From NCBI RefSeq assembly GCF_036116635.1, contig NZ_CP107995.1, positions 10,168,001 to 10,232,000 on the forward strand: 64,000 nucleotides of DNA, written 5' to 3'. This document shows, in pieces, positions 42,649 to 50,790 of this stretch (positions are counted from its first letter, which is position 1; each line of letters opens with the position of its first letter). The DNA is from Amycolatopsis sp. NBC_00345 (lineage in GTDB: Bacteria; Actinomycetota; Actinomycetes; Mycobacteriales; Pseudonocardiaceae). Under the pieces are notes generated by a model, which saw only the letters and a list, made by a program, of their open reading frames with translations, was not told the origin of the DNA and made no database searches. The position numbers were made by a program, and so were the translations under genes.

Positions 42649-43266
42649 ATGTCTGAGAACCCTGTTAACCCAGCCCGGCCTGCGCAGCTCGACGACCGCA
42701 GCCCCTGGGTGATCGACACCCGTGAGCTGGGCCGGCGCGCCGGCCTGAGCCGTGAGGTGCGTCGCACCGTCCCGGTCGAGGTCGCGCTCGGCGTGCCCGA
42801 CGTGATTTCCATCGACGCGGGCTCCGCCGTCGAGCTGGACCTGCTGCTCGAGTCCGTCGTCGAGGGCGTACTGGTCAGCGGCACGGCGTCGGCCACCGCG
42901 AAGGGCGCGTGCGCGCGCTGCCTCGACCCGGTGACCGAGGAGGTCGAGGTCGACATCACCGAGCTGTTCGCCTACCCGGGCTCGGCGACCGAGGAGACCA
43001 CCGACGAGGACGAGATTCCCCGCCTGGTGGACGACCGGATCGACCTCGAGCCGACGGTCCGTGACGCCGTGGTGCTGGCGCTCCCGCTCGCGCCGCTGTG
43101 CGAGGAGGACTGCGCCGGACTGTGTACCGAATGCGGAGTCAAGTGGGCCGATCTCGAGCCCGGACACGGGCATGAGAAGATAGATCCTCGGTGGGCCGCG
43201 CTCGTCGATCGTTTCGACGAGAACGCGGGCGAAAAGCCTGCGCACGGCTCCGGAGAGCAAGCCTGA
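42649..43266 (+). CDS. YceD/DUF177 family protein
   Basis: The 205-residue protein has the family features: WVIDTRELGRRAGLSREV near the start, and the four-Cys pattern ARCLDPV and CEEDCAGLCTECG, which probably binds zinc. DUF177 proteins are encoded next to rpmF in most bacteria and are needed for normal 23S rRNA levels in several of them. TACCCT at 42635-42640 lies eight bases before the ATG at 42649 with no ribosome-binding site, suggesting a leaderless message. rpmF follows. Confidence 0.93.
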   Translation: MSENPVNPARPAQLDDRSPWVIDTRELGRRAGLSREVRRTVPVEVALGVPDVISIDAGSAVELDLLLESVVEGVLVSGTASATAKGACARCLDPVTEEVEVDITELFAYPGSATEETTDEDEIPRLVDDRIDLEPTVRDAVVLALPLAPLCEEDCAGLCTECGVKWADLEPGHGHEKIDPRWAALVDRFDENAGEKPAHGSGEQA

Positions 43267-43341
43267 CGAGCGTCCAGCTCGATCCGGGAGAAGAAAGTTC
43301 GCTCGCGAGGCGCGAGCAGACCGTTTTAAGGAGATCTACTC

Positions 43342-43524
43342 GTGGCCGTCCCGAAGCGGAAGATGTCGCGATCCAACACGCGCTCCCGCCGCAGCCAGTG
43401 GAAGGCGGCTCCGGTTCAGCTGGTGCCCTGCTCCAACCGCGCCTGCCGCCAGCCCAAGCTCCAGCACATCGCGTGCCCGGCGTGCGGCCAGCACAACGGC
43501 CGCCAGGTCGTCGAGCCCGCCTGA
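43342..43524 (+). CDS. rpmF: 50S ribosomal protein L32
   Basis: The 60-residue L32 protein begins MAVPKRKMSRSNTRSRRSQW and carries four Cys in LVPCSNRACRQPK and IACPACG, forming the zinc finger. The GTG start at 43342 has AAGGAG at 43328-43333. It lies between DUF177 and rnc, a widely conserved arrangement. Confidence 0.97.
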   Translation: MAVPKRKMSRSNTRSRRSQWKAAPVQLVPCSNRACRQPKLQHIACPACGQHNGRQVVEPA

Positions 43525-43538
43525 TCGGGCAGCCGGCC

Positions 43539-44297
43539 ATGGGGGGCAAGTCAGCTGGTGGCGCACCGGCGGATCCCGCATCCTTACTCGACGCGCTCGG
43601 GGTCGTTCTCGACCCCGAGCTGCTTCGACTGTCCTTGACCCACCGCTCGTACGCGTACGAGAACGGTGGCCTGCCGCCGAACGAGCGGCTGGAGTTCCTG
43701 GGCGACGCGGTGCTGGGGCTGGTCGTCACCGACCACCTCTACACCACTCACCCCGATCTGCCCGAGGGCCAGCTCGCGAAGCTGCGGGCCAGCGTGGTCA
43801 ACATGCACGCGCTGGCCGGTGTGTCCCGCGCGCTCGGTGAAGGCGGGCTCGGCGCCCACCTGCTGCTGGGCAAGGGCGAGGAACAGACCGGTGGCCGGGA
43901 CAAGGCGAGCATCCTCGCCGACGGTCTCGAGGCCGTGATCGGCGCGGTGTATCTGGCGCACGGGATCGAGATCGCCCGCAAGCTGGTGCACCACCTGTTC
44001 GACGGCCTGCTCGCCGAGGCCCCGCTGCGTGGCGCCGGTCTCGACTGGAAGACCAGCCTGCAGGAGCTCACGGCGTCGGCCGGTCTCGGCGTGCCCGAGT
44101 ACCGCGTCGAGGACACCGGTCCGGATCACCGCAAGGAGTTCACGGCCACGGTGCTCATCGGCGGCCGTCCGCTGGGCCACGGCTCCGGCACCACGAAGAA
44201 GGAAGCCGAGCAGAAGGCCGCCGAGACGGCCTGGCGCGCGCTTTCCGAAGAGCTGGGCACCGAAGACGGCAAGGACCAGCCCAAGACCGACGGCTGA
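43539..44297 (+). CDS. rnc: ribonuclease III
   Basis: RNase III cleaves double-stranded RNA in rRNA processing and mRNA turnover. The 252-residue protein from ATG 43539 has the catalytic motif NERLEFLGDAVLGLVVTDHL, the second acidic motif SILADGLEAVIGAVYL and a C-terminal dsRNA-binding domain (SLQELTASAGLGVPEYR, TTKKEAEQKAAETAWRAL). It is 14 bp after rpmF. The ribosome-binding site is weak, so coupling with rpmF is possible. Confidence 0.96.
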   Translation: MGGKSAGGAPADPASLLDALGVVLDPELLRLSLTHRSYAYENGGLPPNERLEFLGDAVLGLVVTDHLYTTHPDLPEGQLAKLRASVVNMHALAGVSRALGEGGLGAHLLLGKGEEQTGGRDKASILADGLEAVIGAVYLAHGIEIARKLVHHLFDGLLAEAPLRGAGLDWKTSLQELTASAGLGVPEYRVEDTGPDHRKEFTATVLIGGRPLGHGSGTTKKEAEQKAAETAWRALSEELGTEDGKDQPKTDG

Positions 44298-44318
44298 CCC
44301 CGCCGGTGATTTCCGCCG

Positions 44319-44358
44319 AGCCTGATGTCGCTCCCGTTCCGGGAAGTAACATCAGGCT
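44319..44358. terminator. hairpin between rnc and the convergent SDR gene
   Basis: AGCCTGATGT (44319-44328) pairs with ACATCAGGCT (44349-44358). The outer CGCCG and CGGCG arms extend the stem past a bulged base. It ends both converging genes. Confidence 0.7.
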
Positions 44359-44378
44359 CTCGGCGTTTCCGGGGTTGG

Positions 44379-45155
44379 TCAGACCACCCGCAGCTGGCCG
44401 CCGTCCACGATCAGCTCGCTGCCGGTGACGTAACTGGCGCGGTCCGAGGCGACGAAGACCACCACCTCGGCGATCTCCTCCGGCTCGCCCAGGCGGCCCA
44501 GCGGGATGCCGCCGATGGTCTCGACGAAGGCGCTCCTCGCCGTCTCGTAGTCGATGCCCAGCTTCTTGGCCATGCCCTCGAGCCCGGACTCGACGAGTGG
44601 CGTCCGGGTCAGGCCGGGGGACACGCGGTTGACCCGCACGCCCTTGCCCGCGATCGCCGAAGCCAGGGTTTTGCTGTACGTCGAGAGCGCCGCCTTCGAC
44701 GCCGCGTAGTCCGCGCCGACGGGCTGGGGGAACCGGTCCACTGTGGACGTCACGTGCACCACCACCCCGGAACCGCGCTCGATCATGCCCGGCACCAGCT
44801 CGCGGTCCAGCCGGACGGCGCTGAGCAGGTTCGTCTCCAGCGTCGCGGTCCAGTCCTCGTCGCTCACCGACAGCGGGCCGCCGAGGTGGGCCTTGCTCGT
44901 GCCGACGTTGTCGACCAGCACGTCGACGCCGCCGAGCAGCCGTTCCGCCTCCCGCGCCAGGCGGACCAGGGCCTCGGGGTCGCGGGAGTCGGCCGCGACG
45001 AACTGGACTCCCTCGGGCAGTTCGGCCTCGGTGCGCGCGCTGGCCACGACGGTCGCGCCCGCCTGGGAGAACCGGCGCACCACCGCGAGGCCGATCCCTC
45101 GTGTCCCGCCCGTCACCAGCACCCGCTTGCCGCGCAGCCCGCTTTCCTCAGCCAT
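44379..45155 (-). CDS. short-chain dehydrogenase/reductase (SDR)
   Basis: The 258-residue classical SDR has the cofactor loop VTGGTRGIGLAVVRRFS, NVGTSK (in place of NNAG), the active-site YAASK with Tyr/Lys, and a C-terminal SELIVDGGQLRVV. The substrate is unknown. It is inserted between rnc and mutM, which are adjacent in mycobacteria, and is oriented against both. Confidence 0.9.
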   Translation of the reverse strand: MAEESGLRGKRVLVTGGTRGIGLAVVRRFSQAGATVVASARTEAELPEGVQFVAADSRDPEALVRLAREAERLLGGVDVLVDNVGTSKAHLGGPLSVSDEDWTATLETNLLSAVRLDRELVPGMIERGSGVVVHVTSTVDRFPQPVGADYAASKAALSTYSKTLASAIAGKGVRVNRVSPGLTRTPLVESGLEGMAKKLGIDYETARSAFVETIGGIPLGRLGEPEEIAEVVVFVASDRASYVTGSELIVDGGQLRVV

Positions 45156-45218
45156 GCCGGTGACCTTAGTGACGCCGCCCGGTCCGGAACTGTCGTACCC
45201 GGCGGGCAGAATGGAACC

Positions 45219-46082
45219 ATGCCCGAACTACCCGAGGTGGAGGTCGTCCGCGCCGGCCTCCAAGCCCACGTCGCCGGCCGCACCGTGAGCAAGGTCGAAG
45301 TCCTGCACCCGCGCGCCATCCGGCGGCACGTGCTGGGGGCCGAGGACTTCACCGGCCGGCTCGCCGGGGTGCGGATCGACGCTGCCCGCCGTCGCGGGAA
45401 ATACCTGTGGCTGGAGCTTTCCGGCGGCGAGGCGGTGCTCGCGCACCTCGGCATGAGCGGCCAGATGCTGGTGCAGCCCGAGGGCGCGCCGGACGAGAAG
45501 CACCTGCGCGTGCGCGTCCGGTTCGCCGACGACGGGCCGGAGCTGAGGTTCGTCGACCAGCGCACGTTCGGCGGCCTGGCGCTCGACGAGCTGGTGACGT
45601 CCGACGGCGAGCGGCTGCCCGGCACCATCGCGCACATCGCGCGTGACCCGATGGACCCGAGGTTCGACGCGGAGGCGGCCGCCCGGGCGCTGCGCTCGCG
45701 GCGCACGGAGGTCAAGCGCGCGCTGCTGGACCAGACCCTGGTGTCCGGCGTCGGCAACATCTACGCCGATGAGGCGCTGTGGCGCTCGAAGCTGCACTGG
45801 GCCCGGCCGGCCGAGAAGCTCACCGCCGCGCAGGGCCGCACGCTGGTCGCGGCGGCCACCGAGGTGATGGACTCCTCGCTGCAGGCCGGTGGCACGTCGT
45901 TCGATGCGTTGTACGTCAACGTGAACGGGCAATCGGGCTACTTCGCGCGCTCCCTCGACGCGTACGGCCAGGAAGGGCTGCCGTGTAGCCGTTGCGGGAC
46001 GGCGATCCGGCGGGAGCCGTTCATGAACCGGTCGTCCTACTCCTGCCCGCGCTGCCAGCCGCGGCCACGCAGCTCGCGTTGA
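45219..46082 (+). CDS. mutM: formamidopyrimidine-DNA glycosylase (Fpg/MutM)
   Basis: MutM removes 8-oxoguanine and formamidopyrimidines from DNA. The 287-residue protein begins with MPELPEVEVVRAGL (catalytic Pro2, Glu3). It has the helix-two-turn-helix TLVSGVGNIYADEALW with the conserved Lys/Asn, and the C-terminal zinc finger CSRCGTAIRREPF and SSYSCPRCQP. The ATG at 45219 has CAGAAT at 45207-45212 just upstream and no ribosome-binding site, so the message may be leaderless. The stop codon overlaps an inverted repeat in front of the following XRE gene. Confidence 0.96.
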   Translation: MPELPEVEVVRAGLQAHVAGRTVSKVEVLHPRAIRRHVLGAEDFTGRLAGVRIDAARRRGKYLWLELSGGEAVLAHLGMSGQMLVQPEGAPDEKHLRVRVRFADDGPELRFVDQRTFGGLALDELVTSDGERLPGTIAHIARDPMDPRFDAEAAARALRSRRTEVKRALLDQTLVSGVGNIYADEALWRSKLHWARPAEKLTAAQGRTLVAAATEVMDSSLQAGGTSFDALYVNVNGQSGYFARSLDAYGQEGLPCSRCGTAIRREPFMNRSSYSCPRCQPRPRSSR

Positions 46083-46103
46083 TGCATCCCTGAATGGCAT
46101 CAA
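46079..46103 (+). promoter_or_regulatory. inverted repeat and -10 of the XRE cassette
   Basis: TTGATGC (46079-46085) and GCATCAA (46097-46103) are inverted arms with 11 bases between. They overlap the mutM stop and end one base before a TAGGAT -10 candidate (46105-46110). This position suits autorepression by the XRE protein. Confidence 0.5.
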
Positions 46104-46135
46104 CTAGGATGAAAAGCAGCTGAAGGGGGCGTTGC

Positions 46136-46573
46136 ATGGTGGCCACGGAGTCCGGCAAGACTTCACTTTCCGGCAAGATCGACCAGCTGTTCCACGTGGT
46201 GCGCCGGCCCGACCGTGAGCAGTACAGCCACGAGGAGGTCGCCCGCGCCTGCCGCGAGGCGACGGGGGAGAGCTTCTCCACCACGTACCTCTGGCAGCTG
46301 CGCACGGGGCGTCGCGACAACCCCACGAAGCGTCATCTCGAGGCTCTCGCTCAGTTCTTCGGTGTTCCTCCGGCATACTTCTTCGACGACGAGCAGAGTG
46401 TGAAGATCGCCGAGGAGCTGGCCCTCCTGGGCGCGCTGCGCGACGCCGGGGTCCGTGACGTGGCCCTGCGCGCGGTCACCCTCTCGTCCGATGGGCTCGA
46501 CACGATCAGCGACATGATCGACGCGATCGCGCGGAGGGAGGCCGGCCGCGGCGGTGCGCAGAAGGAGGGCTGA
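46136..46573 (+). CDS. XRE-family regulator, EspR-like architecture
   Basis: The 145-residue protein has an N-terminal helix-turn-helix (ACREATGESFSTTYLWQLRTG, in part) followed by NPTKRHLEALAQFFGVPPAY and a helical C-terminal dimerisation part (LGALRDAGVRDVALRAVTLS). Order and wording resemble mycobacterial EspR, a nucleoid-associated activator, but the protein is not claimed to be its orthologue. It starts at ATG 46136 after AAGGGGG. The ImmA/IrrE-like gene begins 3 bp after its stop. Confidence 0.87.
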   Translation: MVATESGKTSLSGKIDQLFHVVRRPDREQYSHEEVARACREATGESFSTTYLWQLRTGRRDNPTKRHLEALAQFFGVPPAYFFDDEQSVKIAEELALLGALRDAGVRDVALRAVTLSSDGLDTISDMIDAIARREAGRGGAQKEG

Positions 46574-46576
46574 GCC

Positions 46577-47146
46577 GTGCCGGACCGGCAGCGTGAACAG
46601 CTGTGGCGACGGTGCCGCCGGCTGGCCGCGACCGCGGCGCTGCCCGAGCCGTTCGACTCGGAGCGCTTCGTGGCGGGCATCGCCGCCGACCGGGGCCGGC
46701 CCATCGAGCTGATGCCGGTGAACACCCCGTCCGGCGGGCCCTGCGGCCTGCTGATGAGCACCGAGCGCGCCGACTACATCCTCTATCCGACGAACACCAC
46801 GGCGCTGCACCGCCGGCACATCCTGCTGCACGAGGTCGGGCACCTGCTGTGCGGCCACGTCGGCTCCGACGCGGGCGCGGACGGCGCGGCCATCGACTCC
46901 GCCGCGAGCCGTCAGCTGATGCCCAGCCTCTCGGCCGAGCTCGTCCGCCGGGTCCTCGGCCGGACCACGTACACGGCCGTCGAGGAGCAGGAGGCCGAGC
47001 TGGTCGCGTCGCTCATCGCGCAGCGCGTGGCCCGCGGCTCGGGCACCCGGCCGGCGGTCGATGCCGACGAAAGCAGCGGCTTCGCCGGCGGGATGGCCCG
47101 GATGGACAACCTGTTCGGCGGCAAGCCGCGCCGCCGGAACCCGTGA
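46577..47146 (+). CDS. ImmA/IrrE-like metallopeptidase (M78 type)
   Basis: The 189-residue protein has the zinc motif HILLHEVGHLLCGH (HExxH) near residue 80. The rest shows a small N-terminal helical part (LWRRCRRLAATAALPEPF) and no DNA-binding domain. ImmA/IrrE-type proteases cleave an XRE repressor in phages and ICEs or DdrO in Deinococcus, so cleavage or sensing of the upstream XRE protein is a reasonable guess. Start GTG 46577; the 4-bp overlap with the next gene indicates coupling. Confidence 0.85.
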   Translation: MPDRQREQLWRRCRRLAATAALPEPFDSERFVAGIAADRGRPIELMPVNTPSGGPCGLLMSTERADYILYPTNTTALHRRHILLHEVGHLLCGHVGSDAGADGAAIDSAASRQLMPSLSAELVRRVLGRTTYTAVEEQEAELVASLIAQRVARGSGTRPAVDADESSGFAGGMARMDNLFGGKPRRRNP

Positions 47147-48336
47147 GCGAGACGCTCGCGTACCTGGCCTGCGTGCTGGGGTTCGCCGGCTTCAGCGCCA
47201 AGCTGCTGGAGGCGGGACGCGACCAGCCGGTGAAGCGGCTCTGGTACCTGTCCGGCTTCGGCATCTGCATCGCGCTGGGCATCACCGTGGGCACGGCCGC
47301 GCTGGACGCGATGATGGGGCAAGCGCCGTGGTACGCGCAGTTCGCGACGTTCGCCGGTGACGCGTTCAAGATCGGCGCCATCGGTTTCGTGGTGGCGTTC
47401 GCGCGGTCGATGCGCCTGGGCGACGGCGCGAAGCTCGGCTGGCACGCGGTGGTGACGTGGCTGGCGCTGCTGGCGGAGGCCGTGCTGTTCGTCCTCGCCT
47501 CGCCGGTCCGGTCCGGCGAGTACACGGTGGCGACTGCGGCCGGGCGGCCGTACTACTTCCTGTACGAGCTGGTGTTCATCGTCTACGGCGTGCCGAGCCT
47601 GATCCTTTTGGCCGTGGTCTTCGCGCGCTTCGCCGCGCGCGCCAGGGGCGGGCCGCTACGGCTGGGGCTGTGGCTGATCGTCGCGGGTGTGGTCGCGGCG
47701 GTGGCGTGGACGCTGTGGGACCTCGACGATCTCCGGATGGTCGCGCAGACCGGCCGGGTCGACGCGACGGACGACCTGCCGTCGGCGGCGCTGGGCGCGA
47801 CGTGTGTGGTGCTGGCGGTGGCGGGCGCGACGCTGTCGGCGTGGGGGCCATCGCTCGCCGCGCCGGTGCGCTGGCTGCGCGCGTACCGGGGCTACCGCCG
47901 GATCGAGCCACTGTGGACAGTCCTGCGCGACGCCGTGCCGGGCATCGCCCTCGACCCGGCCCGTGGGCTCGGCGGGGTGGAGTTCGCGTTGTACCGCCGC
48001 GTGATCGAGATCCGCGACGGGCACCTCGCGCTGCGCCCGTACTTCGACCCGGACCTGCCGGCGCGGGTGGAGGCGCTCGCGCGCCGCGCGGGGGTGCCGG
48101 ACGGGGACGTGGTGGCGACCACCGAAGCGGCGGCGCTGGCCGCGGCCCTCGTCGCGAGCGAAGCGGGCCACCGTTACCAGCCCGACGACGCCGACGGCCC
48201 GGCCGGCGAGCCCGTCGACGCGGACGTCCTGGCCGAGGCGGCGTGGCTGGTGCGGGTCGCCCGGGCGTGGCGGCACTCGGCTGTGGTGCACCAGATCCGC
48301 GGCGAGGCGCAGCGGGAGCTGGGCGTTTCGGCCTGA
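47143..48336 (+). CDS. MAB_1171c-family putative transporter (multi-pass membrane protein)
   Basis: The 397-residue protein starts at GTG 47143, overlapping the upstream stop. The first ~240 residues form about seven membrane helices, for example GFGICIALGITVGTAALDAM and LILLAVVFARFAARA. The C-terminal ~150 residues are a soluble domain (ALYRRVIEIRDGHLALRPYF). This fits the MAB_1171c/DUF6545 family, found in actinobacteria next to XRE and ImmA/IrrE-like genes. No transport substrate is known. Confidence 0.83.
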   Translation: MSETLAYLACVLGFAGFSAKLLEAGRDQPVKRLWYLSGFGICIALGITVGTAALDAMMGQAPWYAQFATFAGDAFKIGAIGFVVAFARSMRLGDGAKLGWHAVVTWLALLAEAVLFVLASPVRSGEYTVATAAGRPYYFLYELVFIVYGVPSLILLAVVFARFAARARGGPLRLGLWLIVAGVVAAVAWTLWDLDDLRMVAQTGRVDATDDLPSAALGATCVVLAVAGATLSAWGPSLAAPVRWLRAYRGYRRIEPLWTVLRDAVPGIALDPARGLGGVEFALYRRVIEIRDGHLALRPYFDPDLPARVEALARRAGVPDGDVVATTEAAALAAALVASEAGHRYQPDDADGPAGEPVDADVLAEAAWLVRVARAWRHSAVVHQIRGEAQRELGVSA

Positions 48337-48439
48337 GCCTTAGCACCGTCCACGGATTCGATGGACCGAACAGCCCTCCGCCGTGCGCACTACTGTGCTA
48401 TGCGTGGTACCGTTCCAAACGTAAGACTGGAGGGTGCCC

Positions 48440-48763
48440 GTGGAGATCAGTCAGCTACTCAAGGGAGTGCTGGATCTGGCTGTACTGGCGGTGCTGCGCG
48501 ACGACGACGGGTACGGCTATGACGTGCTTCGAAGACTTCGCGTGGCCGGCCTGGAGGAAGTGGGGGACGCGTCGGTATACGGGACGTTGCGGCGGCTGTA
48601 CAAGGCCGGGCTGCTGACGTCGTACGTGGTGCCGAGCGAGGAAGGCCCGCACCGCAAGTACTACAGCTTGAACGAGCCGGGGCGGTCGCGGCTCGCCGAG
48701 TCGGGGAAGACGTGGCAGAGCTTCGCGTCGACCATGAACGATCTGTTGGGGGAGGCGGCATGA
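48440..48763 (+). CDS. PadR-family transcriptional regulator
   Basis: The 107-residue protein starts at GTG 48440, six bases after GGAGG (48429-48433); a GTG at 48434 is too close. It has the PadR winged helix: LLKGVLDLAVLAVLRDDDGY, SVYGTLRRLYKAGLLTSYVV and HRKYYSLNEPGRSRL. PadR proteins repress neighbouring membrane or transport genes, and here the HAAS-domain membrane protein follows. Confidence 0.92.
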   Translation: MEISQLLKGVLDLAVLAVLRDDDGYGYDVLRRLRVAGLEEVGDASVYGTLRRLYKAGLLTSYVVPSEEGPHRKYYSLNEPGRSRLAESGKTWQSFASTMNDLLGEAA

Positions 48764-48849
48764 GCGCGGAAAGTCCTTACACGGCAACGCGAATCCGTGC
48801 CGCCGCCGGCTGGGGGCCGGTGGCCCGCGTGACACAGGAGGCAGCATGA
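48760..48849 (+). CDS. possible 29-residue small protein linking padR and the HAAS gene
   Basis: An ATG at 48760 overlaps the padR stop (ATGA) behind a strong GGGGGAGG. The frame runs 29 codons to a TGA that overlaps the ATG of the next gene. The product (MSAESPYTATRIRAAAGWGP at its start) has no recognised domain. It may be translated as a coupling leader rather than for its product. GGAGG also lies directly upstream of the HAAS ATG, so independent initiation is possible. Confidence 0.35.
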   Translation: MSAESPYTATRIRAAAGWGPVARVTQEAA

Positions 48850-50135
48850 GTACGGAGAAGCCCACCGCCGTGCGGGTGTACCTGGCGAGGGTCCGCACCG
48901 CACTCGCCGACCTGCCCGCGGGGGAGGTCGAAGAGATCCTGGAGGACGTCCGGCCGCACCTGGCCGAGATCGAGGCGGAGCTGGGGCAGTCCGCGCGGGT
49001 CGAGGCGCTGATCGAGCGGCTGGGCACGCCGGAGAGCTACGCCGCCGAACTCCGGTCGTCCGGTGGTTACCCGCTGCCGCCCGCGGACGGGGCCGGCGAG
49101 ACGGCGACCGCCGTGCTCAAGACCGCCAAGGGGCAGAGCCTGTTCGGGGCTCGATTCGCCTTGTGGGGCATGGTGTTCTGTGCCGCGGGGCTGGCGCTGT
49201 TCGCGTTCGGCGCGGGAGTGTCGGTCAACGCGGGCGCGCTGATGGGCCTGCTGCTCCTGGCGCCGGTGTTCGCGCTGAGCCTGTGGTTCCTCCACCGCCG
49301 GGGCATCGCGGCGGTGCTCGCGCTGCCCGAGGCGGTCCGGGTCCGCGACACGATCCGCAAGTTCCGCGAGGACCGCAAGGGCGACCGGACGCTCGCCTAC
49401 CTCGGCACGCTCAAGCCCGCCTGGTGGGTGGCCTGCGCGGCGGTGCTGGTGGCGTTCGGGCTGTTCCTGATGCTGAGGCACTCGTACGCGCTGCTGTTGC
49501 TGCCGTTCCTGATCGCGGCCGCGGTCGCGGTGGTGTGGGCCGGCCCGCGCGCGCCCGGCGACCGGCGGCTGCTGTGGATCGTGGTGCCGGTGTCGGCGTT
49601 CGTGGTCGGCGGCGGGCTGGGCGGGGTCGGCGCGATGATCGACCGGGTCGGTCATTACTCGTACAACTCGGGTACACCGTCGTACGTCACGTCGTACGCC
49701 TCCGACGACCAGTACGGCAACCAGCAGCTGCGCTACGGCAACGAAGAGCTGAAGAACGTCTACGCGTTCGACGCCGACGGCAAGCCGCTCACCGACGTCT
49801 ACCTCTACGACGAGCAGGGCCGCCCGATCACCATCACCCGCTACGGCTGCGAGCAGGACACGGGCACGGAGGCCAAGCGCGGCGTGGACAACCGCTTCCC
49901 GCGGCCGCAGCTGGTGCAGGGCACGCAGGACGCCAACGGCAACCTCGACGGCTACAACGGCTACCGCGGCTACTGCCACGAGGTAACCGGCGTCCCGTTC
50001 GCGGCGGCGATCCCGAAGCCGGTCCCCGCGCCGGCGACCGCTCCGACGGGCAAGCCGTCCGGCCCGCCGGAAAGCCCTAAGCCGAGCGGTTCGGCCCCGG
50101 TTACGCCGACGAGTCCTGCTCCGCCCACGCGGTAG
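48846..50135 (+). CDS. HAAS-domain membrane protein
   Basis: The 429-residue protein has an N-terminal HAAS (DUF1700-like) domain: YLARVRTALADLPAGEVEEI, LGQSARVEALIERLGTPESY. About five membrane helices follow (MVFCAAGLALFAFGAGVS, LFLMLRHSYALLLLPFLIAA). The extracytoplasmic C-terminus has a YGNEELKNVYAFDADGKPLT region, two Cys and a Pro/Ser/Thr tail. PadR-HAAS pairs are widespread in Gram-positives and have been linked to envelope stress or transport control. Confidence 0.85.
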   Translation: MSTEKPTAVRVYLARVRTALADLPAGEVEEILEDVRPHLAEIEAELGQSARVEALIERLGTPESYAAELRSSGGYPLPPADGAGETATAVLKTAKGQSLFGARFALWGMVFCAAGLALFAFGAGVSVNAGALMGLLLLAPVFALSLWFLHRRGIAAVLALPEAVRVRDTIRKFREDRKGDRTLAYLGTLKPAWWVACAAVLVAFGLFLMLRHSYALLLLPFLIAAAVAVVWAGPRAPGDRRLLWIVVPVSAFVVGGGLGGVGAMIDRVGHYSYNSGTPSYVTSYASDDQYGNQQLRYGNEELKNVYAFDADGKPLTDVYLYDEQGRPITITRYGCEQDTGTEAKRGVDNRFPRPQLVQGTQDANGNLDGYNGYRGYCHEVTGVPFAAAIPKPVPAPATAPTGKPSGPPESPKPSGSAPVTPTSPAPPTR

Positions 50136-50239
50136 GGATGGGCTGGCCCTGCTTGCGGGGTTGGGGTGCAGGGACTTGCTCCACTCACGAGGTAGCGCGG
50201 CGGGGGTCGCGCTGCCGGAGGGGTAGAGCAGCGCAGGGG

Positions 50240-50270
50240 CGGGGGAGCGGAGGTCGGGGCCGCTCCCCCG
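50240..50270. terminator. bidirectional terminator after the HAAS gene
   Basis: CGGGGGAGCGG (50240-50250) pairs perfectly with CCGCTCCCCCG (50260-50270) around a 9-base loop, followed by TTTCTAT. It serves the converging HAAS and small-membrane genes. Confidence 0.85.
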
Positions 50271-50302
50271 TTTCTATATCCCGGGGGCTTGGGTGCGTCC
50301 GG

Positions 50303-50590
50303 TCAGCGCCTGACGCAGTCGCCGAGTCCGAGGGGTTCCCATCCGGGCGGGCACGGCGGTGTGCCGTATTCGACCGAGAGGTACACGGTCAGTCCCACGA
50401 GTAAGGCCAACGCGGGAATGCCGTACCGGCGCCACCACCGCCACAGGCATGGGCGCTGGCCGCAGAGCGGCATCTCGCCTTCCCAGAAGACCGACCTGTG
50501 CGAGCAGGTCGGCTCGAACCAGCGGGTGCGCGGGCGGCGGGCGTTGTCCTCGGGTGGGCTGCCGTGGGTTTGACGGTGGGCCGGGCTCAT
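50303..50590 (-). CDS. small single-pass membrane protein of unknown function
   Basis: The frame of 95 residues ends LSVEYGTPPCPPGWEPLGLG and has one membrane helix (IPALALLVGLTVYLSVEY) after a basic Trp/Arg stretch (CLWRWWRRYG). The long start at 50590 has no ribosome-binding site. An internal ATG at 50473 with GGAAGG upstream would give 56 residues. The N-terminal part contains several Cys and Trp (WFEPTCSHRSVFWEGE) and may be real. No family recognised. Confidence 0.5.
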   Translation of the reverse strand: MSPAHRQTHGSPPEDNARRPRTRWFEPTCSHRSVFWEGEMPLCGQRPCLWRWWRRYGIPALALLVGLTVYLSVEYGTPPCPPGWEPLGLGDCVRR

Positions 50591-50731
50591 CAGCGGTGGC
50601 AGGACGATCGCCAGTCCAGGCCGTGCACGTTGTCCGCCTTCCCGGTGAAGCGGCGCGCGATGATGGGCGCCGTGGCGGCAGCGTCAGCGTTGGCATCGGG
50701 AGACGAAAGTCGCCCGACCAGGGCGCGGCAG

Positions 50732-50776
50732 AAAAAAGCCCGGGCGCCCAGGTCTCGAGGACCCGGACGCCCGGAC
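50732..50776 (-). terminator. intrinsic terminator of the stress-protein gene
   Basis: A GC-rich imperfect hairpin at about 50738-50776 is followed on the minus strand by six U (complement of A at 50732-50737). It lies 15 bp after the general-stress-like gene. Confidence 0.8.
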
Positions 50777-50790
50777 TGGGGGGACGAACG

